A stretch of 64,000 nt of DNA from Vandammella animalimorsus (GCF_002285265.1 NZ_NSJB01000004.1:1-64000); one strand, 5' to 3'. Numbered from the stretch's first letter, positions 17,371-26,214 are shown. The notes: generated by a model not told the origin, from the sequence alone. Numbers and translations are program-made.

Positions 17371-18579
17371 TCAGCCCTCCTCATAACGCACCGGCTCAGC
17401 CTGCGTGCGGGCGCGCTGCGCGGCCTCCTCGGCCTGGCGCTGTGCAGCTTCCTGAGCCTGCGCAGCCTCGCGCTTGAACTCCTCATCCCATGGCATGGGC
17501 ACGTTGAAGAACAGGGGCTCGAAATGCTCCCAGCGCGTGAGGTCGATCTGCGCGCCCAACTGCGGGAAATGCGCCGCATACACCTGGGCCACGGCCTGGG
17601 CCGTGGGCGCATCGAGCTGCTGCGTCACCTGCACGGGCTGCTGGTACTTTTGCAGCATCACCTGCGCCAGGCCGATGCGCACCTGCGGGCTCAGCGCCTC
17701 GAAGGCGTTGCGCATGTTCTCCACCACCACCGGATCGGGGTGGCCATTGGGGATGGTGCGCCAGTACGGGGTGTTGGTGACCTTGCCGACGATTTCCAGC
17801 ACGCTCAAATCCACCAGGGTGCGAATGGCCGAATGCCGGCCCTGCATGTACTTGCCCTCGGTCTTGAAGCCAAAGGCGTCGCCGTAAAAGCCCAGGCTGG
17901 CATTGCGCTCGCTGGTCATGTCCAGCACCTTCACGACGTTGGAGGACTGCATGCGCGGCACCATTTGCTGCGTCTGGAAGTTGACCACGTTCAAGTCCAG
18001 CGCCAGCGCCGAATAAATCGCCACATTGGTGGCGTTGTAGCCCAGGGCCGTGCTGCCATGGCCCTTGCCGAATTCGACCGAGGCGTTGTTGGAGCGGCCC
18101 GCGCCCGACAGCGCGCGATCGAACTCGGTCAGCGCGCCGGTGATCAGGTAATCGGGCATGGTGACGCCGAACTGCCCGCCCAGCTGGGCCTGGGCCACCA
18201 GGTAATCCGGGTGGTAGGGCACGTACACCACCTTGGCGCCAATGCGGTTGAGCGCCGTGCGCACCATCTCGGTCACATCCCCGGGGATTTCGGCCCCGGC
18301 CAATGGGCTGGAGAGGTTGGTGGAATCCAGGATGGTGCGCGACTGCACATACAGCACCGGATCGCCGGACTTGTAGACATTGAGCATGTAGCCCAGGCGC
18401 TGCAGCGCCTGGGAGTACAGGTTCAGGTTGGCCTGCGGCAGCTCGCGCAGCTCCTGATAGGTGGCCAGCTGCTTTTGCGCATCGCGCATGGCGTGTTTGG
18501 GCGTCGAGCAGGCAGACAGCAGCGCCGTCGCTGCCAAAGCAGCGCACAGCCCGGCACGGCCGGGCCAATGGTTTTTCAT
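17371..18579 (-). CDS. CsgG/HfaB-like outer-membrane secretion lipoprotein
   Basis: A 402-residue lipoprotein (lipobox LLSAC, Cys24). The region from about 85 to 290 follows the CsgG plan: VTEMVRTALNRIGAKVV, then MPDYLITGALTEFDRA (near 141-156), then ALDLNVVNFQTQQMV and the closing helix IRTLVDLSVLEIVGKV. CsgG forms the nine-fold outer-membrane pore for curli. Its Caulobacter relative HfaB exports the holdfast-anchoring proteins HfaA and HfaD. After the core there is an extra helical segment and a charged Gln/Ala/Glu tail (about 365-402) not found in CsgG. A GTG at 18591, with GAAGAG six bases before it, may be the true start. Family assignment is from pattern memory, not a search. Confidence 0.72.
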   Translation of the reverse strand: MKNHWPGRAGLCAALAATALLSACSTPKHAMRDAQKQLATYQELRELPQANLNLYSQALQRLGYMLNVYKSGDPVLYVQSRTILDSTNLSSPLAGAEIPGDVTEMVRTALNRIGAKVVYVPYHPDYLVAQAQLGGQFGVTMPDYLITGALTEFDRALSGAGRSNNASVEFGKGHGSTALGYNATNVAIYSALALDLNVVNFQTQQMVPRMQSSNVVKVLDMTSERNASLGFYGDAFGFKTEGKYMQGRHSAIRTLVDLSVLEIVGKVTNTPYWRTIPNGHPDPVVVENMRNAFEALSPQVRIGLAQVMLQKYQQPVQVTQQLDAPTAQAVAQVYAAHFPQLGAQIDLTRWEHFEPLFFNVPMPWDEEFKREAAQAQEAAQRQAEEAAQRARTQAEPVRYEEG

Positions 18580-18708
18580 TGTTGTATTCACGAAATTCTC
18601 TTCAATGGACAAACCGGCAGGCACCGGCGCAAAACGCACAGTGCCTGACCTGGGGGGATCGGATGGAATGCAGGCAGCCTGCCCCCATGCGGCAGGCCGC
18701 CGCGCCAC

Positions 18709-19155
18709 TCACCGGCGGTTGTTCAGCACAGTGATGTTTTCCACGCCCTCGCCTTCTACATACAGCGTGACATTGCCCGAGACATTGCCCTGGATCACCG
18801 GGCTGGCCACGCGCACCGAGCCATCGGGGCCCTGCGTGACATCCGTGTAGTCCGTGCGGATCACGAGGTTGCTCTGGTTGGGCGGCAGTCGCAGCGTGCC
18901 GTCCTCGCCCACCATGGCCCTGGCATCGACCATGGAACGATCGGCCAGCGCCTTGGCCACGCGCGAGCGCGCCGCCACGCTGGGCGTGACGGTGTCCGTG
19001 ACCTTGATCTCCTTGTCCTGCATGTCCTTGTACATGCTCATGGCCGTGCCGTACTGCACCATCTGCGCCTGCGCCAGGCCGGCGCTGCCCAGCCAGGCCA
19101 GGGCGGCACAGCTGCTTGCCACTGCGGTGCGATGGATTGCTGTTCGTCTGCGCAT
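18709..19155 (-). CDS. Small exported protein of the CsgG-type cluster
   Basis: A 148-residue protein of unknown family. A signal peptide (LGSAGLAQAQ) is followed by a charged helical part (EIKVTDTVTPSVAARSRVAKALADRSM). The beta-rich C-terminus (VIQGNVSGNVTLYVEGEGVENITVLNNRR) resembles a single amyloid-type strand-turn-strand unit. It sits between the giant repeat protein (10 bases) and the CsgG-like gene, the place where small subunits or accessory factors such as HfaA or CsgF are found in related loci. GAGGAG lies seven bases before the ATG. Confidence 0.7.
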   Translation of the reverse strand: MRRRTAIHRTAVASSCAALAWLGSAGLAQAQMVQYGTAMSMYKDMQDKEIKVTDTVTPSVAARSRVAKALADRSMVDARAMVGEDGTLRLPPNQSNLVIRTDYTDVTQGPDGSVRVASPVIQGNVSGNVTLYVEGEGVENITVLNNRR

Positions 19156-19165
19156 TGCTTGCTCC

Positions 19166-22100
19166 TCATTGAAAGACAAAGTTGTAGGCCGGCGCGATCA
19201 GCACGCTCTGGTTGATCACCCCGGTGGAGGGCACGGTATAGGTGTAGCCCGGGTTGGCCACATGCGGCACATTGGCCGCCACGCCCGCTGCCCCCACCAG
19301 CGCGCCGGCATTGATGACGCTGCCCGTGGTCGTGCCCGGCGCCGCGGCGCCCCGGTTGGCAACGATGTTCACCGAGCCCGTCATCACGCCGTGGTTGATG
19401 AGCGAATTGACCGTACCCCCGGCCGTGCTCGACTGGTTGCCGGCAATCAGCACGCGCCCGGCCAACAGCCCGTTGTTCACCACCGAGTTGCTCACCCCGC
19501 CCATGCTGGCCGAGCCGCGATTGCCCACGATGCTGACATCGGCGGCCATCATCCCGTTGTTGACCACGCTGTTGACCGTTCCGCTCGTGGAAGCCGTGCC
19601 ATCGTTGCCGACGATGTTCACCCGGCCCGAGAGCTGCCCTTGGTTCTTCACGGCATTGGCCACGCCCGCCGAGCTGGCATTGGCCTTGTTGGCCGCCAGC
19701 ACGATGCGGCCATTCAGCGACCCGCTGTTGTGCACCGAGTTGGCCAGCGCATTGCCGCTGGCCTGCCCCTGGTTGCCCACGATGGTGACGCTGCCCGACA
19801 GACTGCCGCCGCTGTTGTCCACGCTGTTGAGCACGCCGCCAGCGGCCGCCTGACCCCGGTTGTTGAGGATGGCAATCTGCCCGCCCAGGCGCCCATGGCG
19901 ATTGCGCACCGAGTTGGCCAGTGCGGCATTGGCGCTGCCGCGGTTGCCACTGATGGTGATGGCGGCATTGCCCAGACTGCCGCTGTTGATCACCGAGGCA
20001 TTCGCCCCACCCTGGGTGGCGCTGGCCTGGTTGTTGGCGATCGTGATGCGCGACTGGGCAATGCGCCCGCCTTGCTGGTTTTTCACGCTGGCCACCGCGC
20101 CACCCGTGCCGATGGAGGCGCGATTGCCCGTGATGCCGATCGAGCTGTGCGTCACGCTGGAGCCGCCATCGGCCTGCACGCTGCTGGCCTCGGCCCCGGC
20201 CGCATCCGCATGCACCTGCTGGGCCTGATTGCCCACCACATCAAAGCGGCTATTACTGGCCGTGCCATCGATGGTCACGCTGTGGACCAAGGCCTGCTGG
20301 CCCTGGCTGGAGCGCACGCCAGTGGCCTGGTTGCCGGCCACGCGCATCTCCAGCGCGCGCAGGCCTTGGGCCCTCTGGCCCAGCGCCACGCTGTTGACCG
20401 AAGCGCCGCCCTCCTGCGCATCGACGCGCTCGATTCGGTTGTCCTCCACCAGCAAGCTGCTGGCTGTCAGCGGGGCCTGGATGTCCAGCGTATTGAGGTT
20501 CACATCGGCAAAGCTCTGCCGCTCGTTCACACCGAACAGGCCGCGCGTGGTCTGAGCAAACGCGCTCACCGATGCCGCCTGGTTGTTGCGCACCAGAGCC
20601 TGGCTTTCCAGTAACCGGCCACGTTGGCTCAGCGCCAGCGTATTGGCCTGCACCAGCGCGCCATCGGCATGCACTTCCTCGGCCCGGTTGGCCTGCACCT
20701 GCACATGGCTGTCGTTCAGGCTGGCGCCCTGCTGCCCTTCCAGATACACGCTGTTGACTGCAGCAATGCCATGGCGCGACGACCCGTAGCCCAGCGTCTG
20801 CTGATGGTCGCCACGCGCATGGATGCCCTGGGCGCGGTTGTTCTCGATCGTCACCGGCGTGCGCACCAAACTGGCGCCCCGGTAGGCGGCCAGCGACTGC
20901 ACCAGCGCCGTGCCGCCCATGCCGGAGACCAGCTCGGCGCGGTTGCCTGCAATCTGCAACTGCGAATCGGCATCGACGCTGCTGTGATCGTGCAGCAGCA
21001 CCGCATTGAGCGCCGCCCGCGCACGGGTGTGGCTGCTGCTGATGGCCGTGCTGCTGGATTCGGCCTGCGTCTGCACCTCGGTGGCCGTATTGCCCTTCAG
21101 CCAGACCGGCGCATGCAAGGCGCTGCCCGAGCCATCGCCACGCTCCAGGCTGACGGAGTTGGCCGTGATGCTGCCGCCATCGGCATGCAACTGCCCGGCC
21201 GTATTGGCCTGCAGCGCCAGCTGCGGGCTGCGCCACTGAGAGCCAACCACCGCCAGGCTGTTGGCCAGCACCACCGCATCCTGCTGGGCCTTCCACAGCA
21301 GGCCGCCGGCCAACTGCTCCTGACCGCCTTGCGTGCTCAGGCCCTGAGCCTGGTTGCGCTCGATCAGCACCTGCCCATCCTGAAGGCTGGCCTGCTGATC
21401 GGCCAGCACGCTGTTGGCCATGGCCTGGCCGCCGCGCACGTCCAGGCCCCGCGCCTGGTTGGCCTGCTGCAGCACTTGCATGTTCTTGAGCACGGCCTGA
21501 TCGGCCAGCACCACGCTGTTGGCCCCAGCGCGGCTGGAGCGCTCTGCCGCGCCCAGGACGCCGCCCAATGCAGACACACTGCCGCCATTGGTGCGCACCT
21601 GCTGCGCGCTGTTGTCCTGCTGCGTCAGGCCGCTGGCATCGAGCTGCGCCTGCAGCGCCCAGACGCTGTTGGCCAGCGCCACGCCGCCACGCGCCTGCAC
21701 ATCCTGCGCATCGTTGCCGGTCTGCGTGTGCTCGTTGCGGCCCGTCAGGCGGGAGCGATCCAGGTTAATGCTGTTGGCCAGGGCGCTGGCATGGTTGTCC
21801 ACCGAGGCCAAGGCCCCCATCAGCACGGAGCCCTCGCCACCGAATGCGCCAATGCGCTGGGCCACATTGCCTTGCTGCACGGCGTGCCAATCGCGCACCT
21901 GACCGTCCATTTGCGTCAACGCCATGGAGTTGGCCAGGGCGCCGCCGCCAGCCCCAACGATCTGGCGGACCTCATTGCCTTGCTGGTGCAGGCGGCTATT
22001 GCTCAGCTGCGTCTGTGCCAATGCGATGCTGTTGGCCAGCGCCGCACCCTCGAGCTTGGCCTGCGCCAGCGCGCCATAGCCCAGCGCGGCCGAAGCTCCC

Positions 22101-22810
22101 GAGGCCAGAACCTCGCTGGCCGTATTGCCATGCTGATGAATGCGCACCTGCTTCAAGGCCGACTGGCTGGCTGTCAGCACATTGGCCAGGGCCGAGCCCC
22201 CCACACTGCGCACGCCATGCGCACGCTGCTGGGTGTTGCTGATTTCAGAATCCTCTACATCAGTGCTTTGCAGCAACACGCTGTTGGCGCTGGCGCGCCC
22301 CGGAATCTGCAGCGAGGCGCTGCCCAGAAAGGCATACAGCTCGGCGCCCTGGGCGTGGACATCGCCCACCTCATTGCCGGCCACCGTCACCTGCGAGCCC
22401 TGCAGGCGTTTGCGCTCGCCCTGGCCGGAAATCAAAATGCTGTTGGCGCTGGCTGCGCCGCCCAGGGTCGTCATCGGCCCGCTGAGGCGGTTGCCGCTGA
22501 CCAGCAGTTGGCTTTGCCCCACGTCCATGGCCTCCAGACCAATGGTGTTGACCTGTGCCGTGGCGATCAGACGCAACACACCTGCCAAGCCAAACCCCAG
22601 GCTGCCGCCCAGGCCCACGGCCTCGACCTTGGCCGCGCTGCGGTTGCCCGATACCGTGATGGCGCTGGAGCGGATGCTGCTGCCAGGGTTGCCCTCCATG
22701 ACCCAACCCAGGCCATGCAGCATGTTTTCCTGCGCCTGCACCGGCCATGCCGCCAGCGCACAGGCTGCAGCGCAGGCCGCGGCCACCACGGTCTTGTCCA
22801 TTCGCACCAT
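19166..22810 (-). CDS. Giant exported repeat protein (HfaD/curlin-like adhesin candidate)
   Basis: A 1214-residue protein. A signal peptide (ALAAWPVQAQ) is followed almost entirely by repeats. Residues of roughly 30-850 hold about 18-20 units of 40-45 residues with the pattern ANSVxL ... xSxVxxxGNxAxxVxAxGGxA, rich in Gln and Asn. From about 860 to 1150 shorter units of about 28 residues follow (GSLSGSVTIVGNQGQASGNALANSV type). The end (STGVINQSVLIAPAYNFVFQ) is unrelated. There are no cysteines beyond the signal peptide and few aromatics. Such spacing predicts a beta-solenoid or cross-beta fibre. Gln/Asn ladders are typical of CsgA and HfaD. GGAG five bases before the ATG supports 22810, and an ATG three codons later is possible. 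Confidence 0.8.
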   Translation of the reverse strand: MVRMDKTVVAAACAAACALAAWPVQAQENMLHGLGWVMEGNPGSSIRSSAITVSGNRSAAKVEAVGLGGSLGFGLAGVLRLIATAQVNTIGLEAMDVGQSQLLVSGNRLSGPMTTLGGAASANSILISGQGERKRLQGSQVTVAGNEVGDVHAQGAELYAFLGSASLQIPGRASANSVLLQSTDVEDSEISNTQQRAHGVRSVGGSALANVLTASQSALKQVRIHQHGNTASEVLASGASAALGYGALAQAKLEGAALANSIALAQTQLSNSRLHQQGNEVRQIVGAGGGALANSMALTQMDGQVRDWHAVQQGNVAQRIGAFGGEGSVLMGALASVDNHASALANSINLDRSRLTGRNEHTQTGNDAQDVQARGGVALANSVWALQAQLDASGLTQQDNSAQQVRTNGGSVSALGGVLGAAERSSRAGANSVVLADQAVLKNMQVLQQANQARGLDVRGGQAMANSVLADQQASLQDGQVLIERNQAQGLSTQGGQEQLAGGLLWKAQQDAVVLANSLAVVGSQWRSPQLALQANTAGQLHADGGSITANSVSLERGDGSGSALHAPVWLKGNTATEVQTQAESSSTAISSSHTRARAALNAVLLHDHSSVDADSQLQIAGNRAELVSGMGGTALVQSLAAYRGASLVRTPVTIENNRAQGIHARGDHQQTLGYGSSRHGIAAVNSVYLEGQQGASLNDSHVQVQANRAEEVHADGALVQANTLALSQRGRLLESQALVRNNQAASVSAFAQTTRGLFGVNERQSFADVNLNTLDIQAPLTASSLLVEDNRIERVDAQEGGASVNSVALGQRAQGLRALEMRVAGNQATGVRSSQGQQALVHSVTIDGTASNSRFDVVGNQAQQVHADAAGAEASSVQADGGSSVTHSSIGITGNRASIGTGGAVASVKNQQGGRIAQSRITIANNQASATQGGANASVINSGSLGNAAITISGNRGSANAALANSVRNRHGRLGGQIAILNNRGQAAAGGVLNSVDNSGGSLSGSVTIVGNQGQASGNALANSVHNSGSLNGRIVLAANKANASSAGVANAVKNQGQLSGRVNIVGNDGTASTSGTVNSVVNNGMMAADVSIVGNRGSASMGGVSNSVVNNGLLAGRVLIAGNQSSTAGGTVNSLINHGVMTGSVNIVANRGAAAPGTTTGSVINAGALVGAAGVAANVPHVANPGYTYTVPSTGVINQSVLIAPAYNFVFQ

Positions 22811-22876
22811 AAAAACTCCAGCGCCCAAAAAAACTCCGGGAACCTCTGGCGACAGACTGGCCCGGAACACGAGAAC

Positions 22877-22926
22877 CAATCCGCGCCTGCGCCACCCTCA
22901 CAAGCCGGAGGCGCAGGCGCGGATTG
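22877..22926 (-). promoter_or_regulatory. 17-bp perfect hairpin between first subunit gene and giant gene
   Basis: CAATCCGCGCCTGCGCC (22877-22893) pairs perfectly with GGCGCAGGCGCGGATTG (22910-22926), with a 16-base loop. No T-run follows on either strand, so it is not a classic terminator. It lies just downstream of the 120-residue subunit gene. It may protect that short message from 3' decay or partly stop transcription, giving more small subunit than giant protein. Confidence 0.6.
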
Positions 22927-22939
22927 CATTCATGCCGTA

Positions 22940-23302
22940 TCAGTTGATGTTGACGCTGTTGACGTTGGCCGTGCCGCCAATGGCGTAGATGTCCTCGGCG
23001 GTGTTGCCCGTCACGTTGATGACGGAGTCACTGACCTCGGAGCCGGTGATGTTGACGCTGTTGACGTTGGCAACGCCTTCCATTTCCAGCTCGAACACCT
23101 TGATGCCTGCGCTGCCGCCGCCAGCGATCACGTTCTTGGCCGAGTTGCCCGAGACGTTGATGGTGCTGTTCTTGATCGTCGAGCCGCTCGAGCCTGACGC
23201 GGAAAACAAGCCAGGAATACTGGCATTGCCAGACTGGGCCATGGCGCTGGACGCCAGTACCGAAGCGAGCAATGCACCCACACAAACCAGTTTGCGAGAC
23301 AT
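22940..23302 (-). CDS. Small exported NSV-repeat protein (major fibre subunit candidate)
   Basis: A 120-residue protein, first gene of the cluster. The signal peptide ends at SSAMAQ. The mature part has two clear repeats: STINVSGNSAKNVIAGGGSA ... VANVNSVNITG and SVINVTGNTAEDIYAIGGTA-NVNSVNIN. The same strand-turn-strand unit builds the protein at 19166 and part of the one at 16044. Size, repeat number, lack of cysteine in the mature part, and leading position suggest a curlin/HfaA-like major subunit. AGGAGAACCCCT precedes the ATG, a strong ribosome binding site. Confidence 0.78.
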   Translation of the reverse strand: MSRKLVCVGALLASVLASSAMAQSGNASIPGLFSASGSSGSTIKNSTINVSGNSAKNVIAGGGSAGIKVFELEMEGVANVNSVNITGSEVSDSVINVTGNTAEDIYAIGGTANVNSVNIN

Positions 23303-23715
23303 AGGGGTTCTCCTAAAAAGTTCAGAGCATTCGCCAAGACATGACCGACCATGTGGGCCCCATGGCCCTGACGCGACCGGCACAAGGCCTGACGGACAAC
23401 TGAGTCGGGCAGTCTCACTGCCTGACCAGCGCTGCGAAATTTAAGAAAAACCCGCACGCCGCCGATGCGCAAAATGTTCGCGACTGTATGGAGTTGCAAG
23501 CGCCGCCACCGTGCCCCGCCCCAAGTGATCGGCACCTGCACTGCCCGCTTTCAATGGGGTTGCTGTTGGTTGCAATCCTTGATGGGCGCTTACCAAAAGC
23601 ACATTTTTGCGACGCAGGCGGCGCAACAGTCTCACTATCATCGCCGCGCCCTTCACTGCGGCCCCCGCTGCGCCATGGCCTGCCTGGCGCCCTTGCCACA
23701 GGACTTCTCTCGCCC
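23303..23715. promoter_or_regulatory. Divergent promoter region of the repeat-protein cluster
   Basis: These 413 bases between two divergent genes contain no gene. Visible elements are an inverted repeat GGCAGT-CTC-ACTGCC (23408-23422), an A/T-rich patch (AAATTTAAGAAAAA, about 23437-23451) that could hold a minus-strand -10, and the string CAGTCTCACT occurring twice in the same direction (23410-23419 and 23627-23636), once near each end. The doubled string may be an operator shared by both promoters. No sigma-54 site was found. Confidence 0.4.
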
Positions 23716-24426
23716 ATGAATGCCCCGTATTCGCCAGCCCTCAGCGCACAGCGCTCTCCCAGCCCGCGCCACCTTGCCGCGGCCGGCGCGGCCTTGCTCG
23801 CCCTGGCGTTGAGCGCCTGCGATCTGCGCGGTGCGACGTCTGGCGCCATCGCCTACCCCGATGACACAGCCATTACCAAGGCCTTGCGCATCGACTGGGA
23901 CAGCGACCCGGCAGGGCAGCAGGCCCAGGCCTTGCTGCACACCCTGGGCGGCCCCGGGGCCAGCGTGCGCTACCGCATCCACCGGGTGATTGCGCAGCCT
24001 GTGGGCTTTCTTGTGCAATACGATGCCGTTGTGCAGCTGCAGCAGGACGGGGCCCAGAGCCTGCAGCAGTTCCAGCGACAACTGGCCGCGCAATTGGCTC
24101 AGCAGGCTCAGCAAAGCGCAGCGAAGGGCAAGGGAGACAACGCCCCAGCCGCTCCAGGCCAACAAGCGCCGCAACCATCGGGCGATCCGGGCAAGGCCGA
24201 GCTGCAAAAAGCCATCGAGCAGCTGCGCATCACCCAGGCAGAGCAAGCCCAGGCTTTAGACAACATGCTGCAGAACATGCAACAGTGCTACCAAGAACGC
24301 CACAAGGGCGATGAGGTGGTGCTGATGGCGCGGCTGCGGGCCCACCTCTGGCCCGAGCGCAATCAGGGCTGGTATGCAGAAAAAATCGCCGCGCCGGACA
24401 TGCAGATCGCCTGCCTGCCGCTTTAA
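23716..24426 (+). CDS. Predicted lipoprotein divergent from the repeat-protein cluster
   Basis: A 236-residue protein of unknown family. A lipobox (LALALSAC) lies near residue 35, after a long basic N-terminus. The mature part has a small alpha/beta domain (ALRIDWDSDPAGQQAQALL, RYRIHRVIAQPVGFLVQYDAVVQL). It continues into Gln-rich coiled coils (RQLAAQLAQQAQQSA, EQLRITQAEQAQALDNMLQNMQQCYQ) and ends with a second short domain. The shared promoter region suggests coregulation with the CsgG-type cluster. A role in fibre assembly is inferred only from position. Confidence 0.65.
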   Translation: MNAPYSPALSAQRSPSPRHLAAAGAALLALALSACDLRGATSGAIAYPDDTAITKALRIDWDSDPAGQQAQALLHTLGGPGASVRYRIHRVIAQPVGFLVQYDAVVQLQQDGAQSLQQFQRQLAAQLAQQAQQSAAKGKGDNAPAAPGQQAPQPSGDPGKAELQKAIEQLRITQAEQAQALDNMLQNMQQCYQERHKGDEVVLMARLRAHLWPERNQGWYAEKIAAPDMQIACLPL

Positions 24427-24476
24427 AGACCTGTTCAAAATCCCGGTGCGGCGGGCAGCGATCGTGAACGTGCTCT
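24427..24476. repeat. Short inverted-end element between convergent genes
   Basis: The left end AGACCTGTTCAAAATC directly follows one stop codon, and the right end GATCGTGAACGTGCTCT directly precedes the stop of the opposite gene. The ends match, with a few changes, the 18-bp ends of the 163-bp element at 46778-46940. At 50 bp it lacks the internal body, so it is a deletion form of the same family. Confidence 0.55.
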
Positions 24477-25939
24477 CAAATGCCCGTCACCGCCACGGCC
24501 TTGCTGATCAGGTGCTCCTCCAGCGCCTCGTGGCCGCCTTCGGTGCCCAGGCCGGAGTCTTTCACGCCTCCGAAGGGCAGCTCTGCCGATGGCGTGGCCG
24601 GCTGGTTGATCCACAGCATGCCGACCTGGACTTGCTCGGCCAAGGTATGCACGTTCTTGAACGAGCGCGTGAAGGCGTAGGCCGCCAGTCCGTAGTCGAG
24701 CCGGTTGGCCTCGGCGATGGCCTCATCCAGGCTGGTGAAGGTGCGCAGACCGGCAATCGGGCCAAAGGGCTCTTCATTGAAGAGCAATGAGTCCATCGCT
24801 GGCTGCAGCACCAGGGTGGGGGCGAAGAAGTTGCCCGCCTCGCCCACGCGGCGCCCGCCAGTGACGACCTCGCCCCCCTTGGCCTGCACGTCGGCCACGA
24901 TGCGCTCCATGGCCTGCACGCGGCGGGCGTTGGCCAATGGGCCGAGCTTGGTGTCCTCGGCCAGGCCATTGCCCAGCTTGAGGCTTTCGCAGTGGGCCAC
25001 GAAGGCATCCTGGAAATCGCGCGCCAGCGACTCATGCACCAGAAAGCGCGTGGGCGCAATGCACACCTGGCCGGCGTTGCGGAACTTGGCCATGGCCACG
25101 GCCTTCACGGCCAGGGCCACGTCCGCATCCTCGGCCACGATCACCGGCGCGTGCCCGCCCAGCTCCATCACCACTTTTTTCATCTGCGCTCCAGCCTTGG
25201 CGGCCAGTTGCTTGCCCACGGGGGTGGAGCCGGTGAAGGTCACGAAGCGGATGACCGGGCTGGCAATCAGGTAGTCGGAAATCTGCGCCGGGTCGCCATA
25301 CACCAGGCCGACCACGCCCTCGGGCAGGCCCGCGTCCACAAAGCATTGCAGCAGCGCCGCTGGCGAGGCCGGCGTTTCCTCGGGCGCCTTGCACAGGAAC
25401 GAGCAGCCCGTGGCCAGGGCCGGGCCCAGCTTGCGCGTGACCTGGTTGAGCGGGAAGTTCCACGGCGTGAAGGCCGCCACCGGCCCAATGGGCTGCTTGA
25501 GCACCATTTGCTGGCTGGCCAGGTTGGCGCCGGGCACGATGCGGCCATAGACGCGCCGCCCCTCGTCAGCAAACCAATCGATCATGTTGGCGCAGGACAG
25601 CGCCTCGACGCGCGCCTCGGCCAGGGGCTTGCCCTGCTCCATGGTCATCAGCGCAGCGATGTGATCGGCCCGCTCGCGCAGCAAGGCCGCGGCCTGGCGC
25701 ATGATCTTCTGGCGCTCCACGCTGGAGGTGGCGCGCCAGCGCTCAAAGCCGCGCTGGGCCGCCGCCAGGGCCTTGTCCAGATCGGCCTGGGCGGCATGGG
25801 CCACGCGGCCAATGGCCTGGCCCGTGGCCGGGTTCAGCACGTCCAGGGTGCGGCCATCGGCCGCGTCCTGCCATTGGTTGTCGATCAGCAAACGGGTGTC
25901 TGGGTATTGGGTGGCTTGGCTTGGGCTGGTGGCTGTCAT
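24476..25939 (-). CDS. gabD: Succinate-semialdehyde dehydrogenase (NAD(P)+)
   Basis: A 487-residue aldehyde dehydrogenase oxidising succinate semialdehyde to succinate, the last step of GABA and related amine breakdown. It has the ALDH glutamate motif ([13 protein letters not shown]), the catalytic cysteine in [12 protein letters not shown], and [11 protein letters not shown], which is typical of the GabD group. GGAAG lies six bases before the ATG. No gabT or gabP neighbours are present, so other semialdehyde substrates remain possible. Confidence 0.88.
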   Translation of the reverse strand: MTATSPSQATQYPDTRLLIDNQWQDAADGRTLDVLNPATGQAIGRVAHAAQADLDKALAAAQRGFERWRATSSVERQKIMRQAAALLRERADHIAALMTMEQGKPLAEARVEALSCANMIDWFADEGRRVYGRIVPGANLASQQMVLKQPIGPVAAFTPWNFPLNQVTRKLGPALATGCSFLCKAPEETPASPAALLQCFVDAGLPEGVVGLVYGDPAQISDYLIASPVIRFVTFTGSTPVGKQLAAKAGAQMKKVVMELGGHAPVIVAEDADVALAVKAVAMAKFRNAGQVCIAPTRFLVHESLARDFQDAFVAHCESLKLGNGLAEDTKLGPLANARRVQAMERIVADVQAKGGEVVTGGRRVGEAGNFFAPTLVLQPAMDSLLFNEEPFGPIAGLRTFTSLDEAIAEANRLDYGLAAYAFTRSFKNVHTLAEQVQVGMLWINQPATPSAELPFGGVKDSGLGTEGGHEALEEHLISKAVAVTGI

Positions 25940-26214
25940 CGCAATCTTCCGGTCGGGCAAAAGAAACTCTGGAAACTCTGCAAGGCCTGCGGCACGGGCC
26001 TTGCAAAAGCCTTGCAAAACGCAAGGCAGACGCATTTTTCCACCAAATCCATGGCCGCAACAACCTCCTATACCCCGGGCGCCGCGCCGAACCGGCGGAT
26101 AATCAAGCCGCAAGCCTGCATCGGGCCGTCTGCCGCATGGATTGACGGTCAAGCCTTACACGCGGCGATTTTGAGGACAGGCGCTGAGTCCCATCCACCC
26201 ACAAGGAGATTGCA

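Noticed and set aside
19166-22810. Regular spacing of similar DNA words suggestive of a CRISPR-like array
   Set aside because: The periodicity follows codons of a protein repeat, units are not identical in DNA, spacing varies and the frame is open throughout. No cas gene is present.
19166-23197. Long open frames on the plus strand opposite the giant repeat gene (for example about 860 codons at 20624-23197)
   Set aside because: They mirror the repeat gene, lack signal or domain patterns, have no ribosome binding sites and arise because the GC-rich reverse strand rarely forms stop codons.
23303-23480. Sigma-54 (-24/-12) promoter for the CsgG-type cluster
   Set aside because: A TTGGC string occurs, but the matching TTGCA-type -12 at the required spacing is missing.
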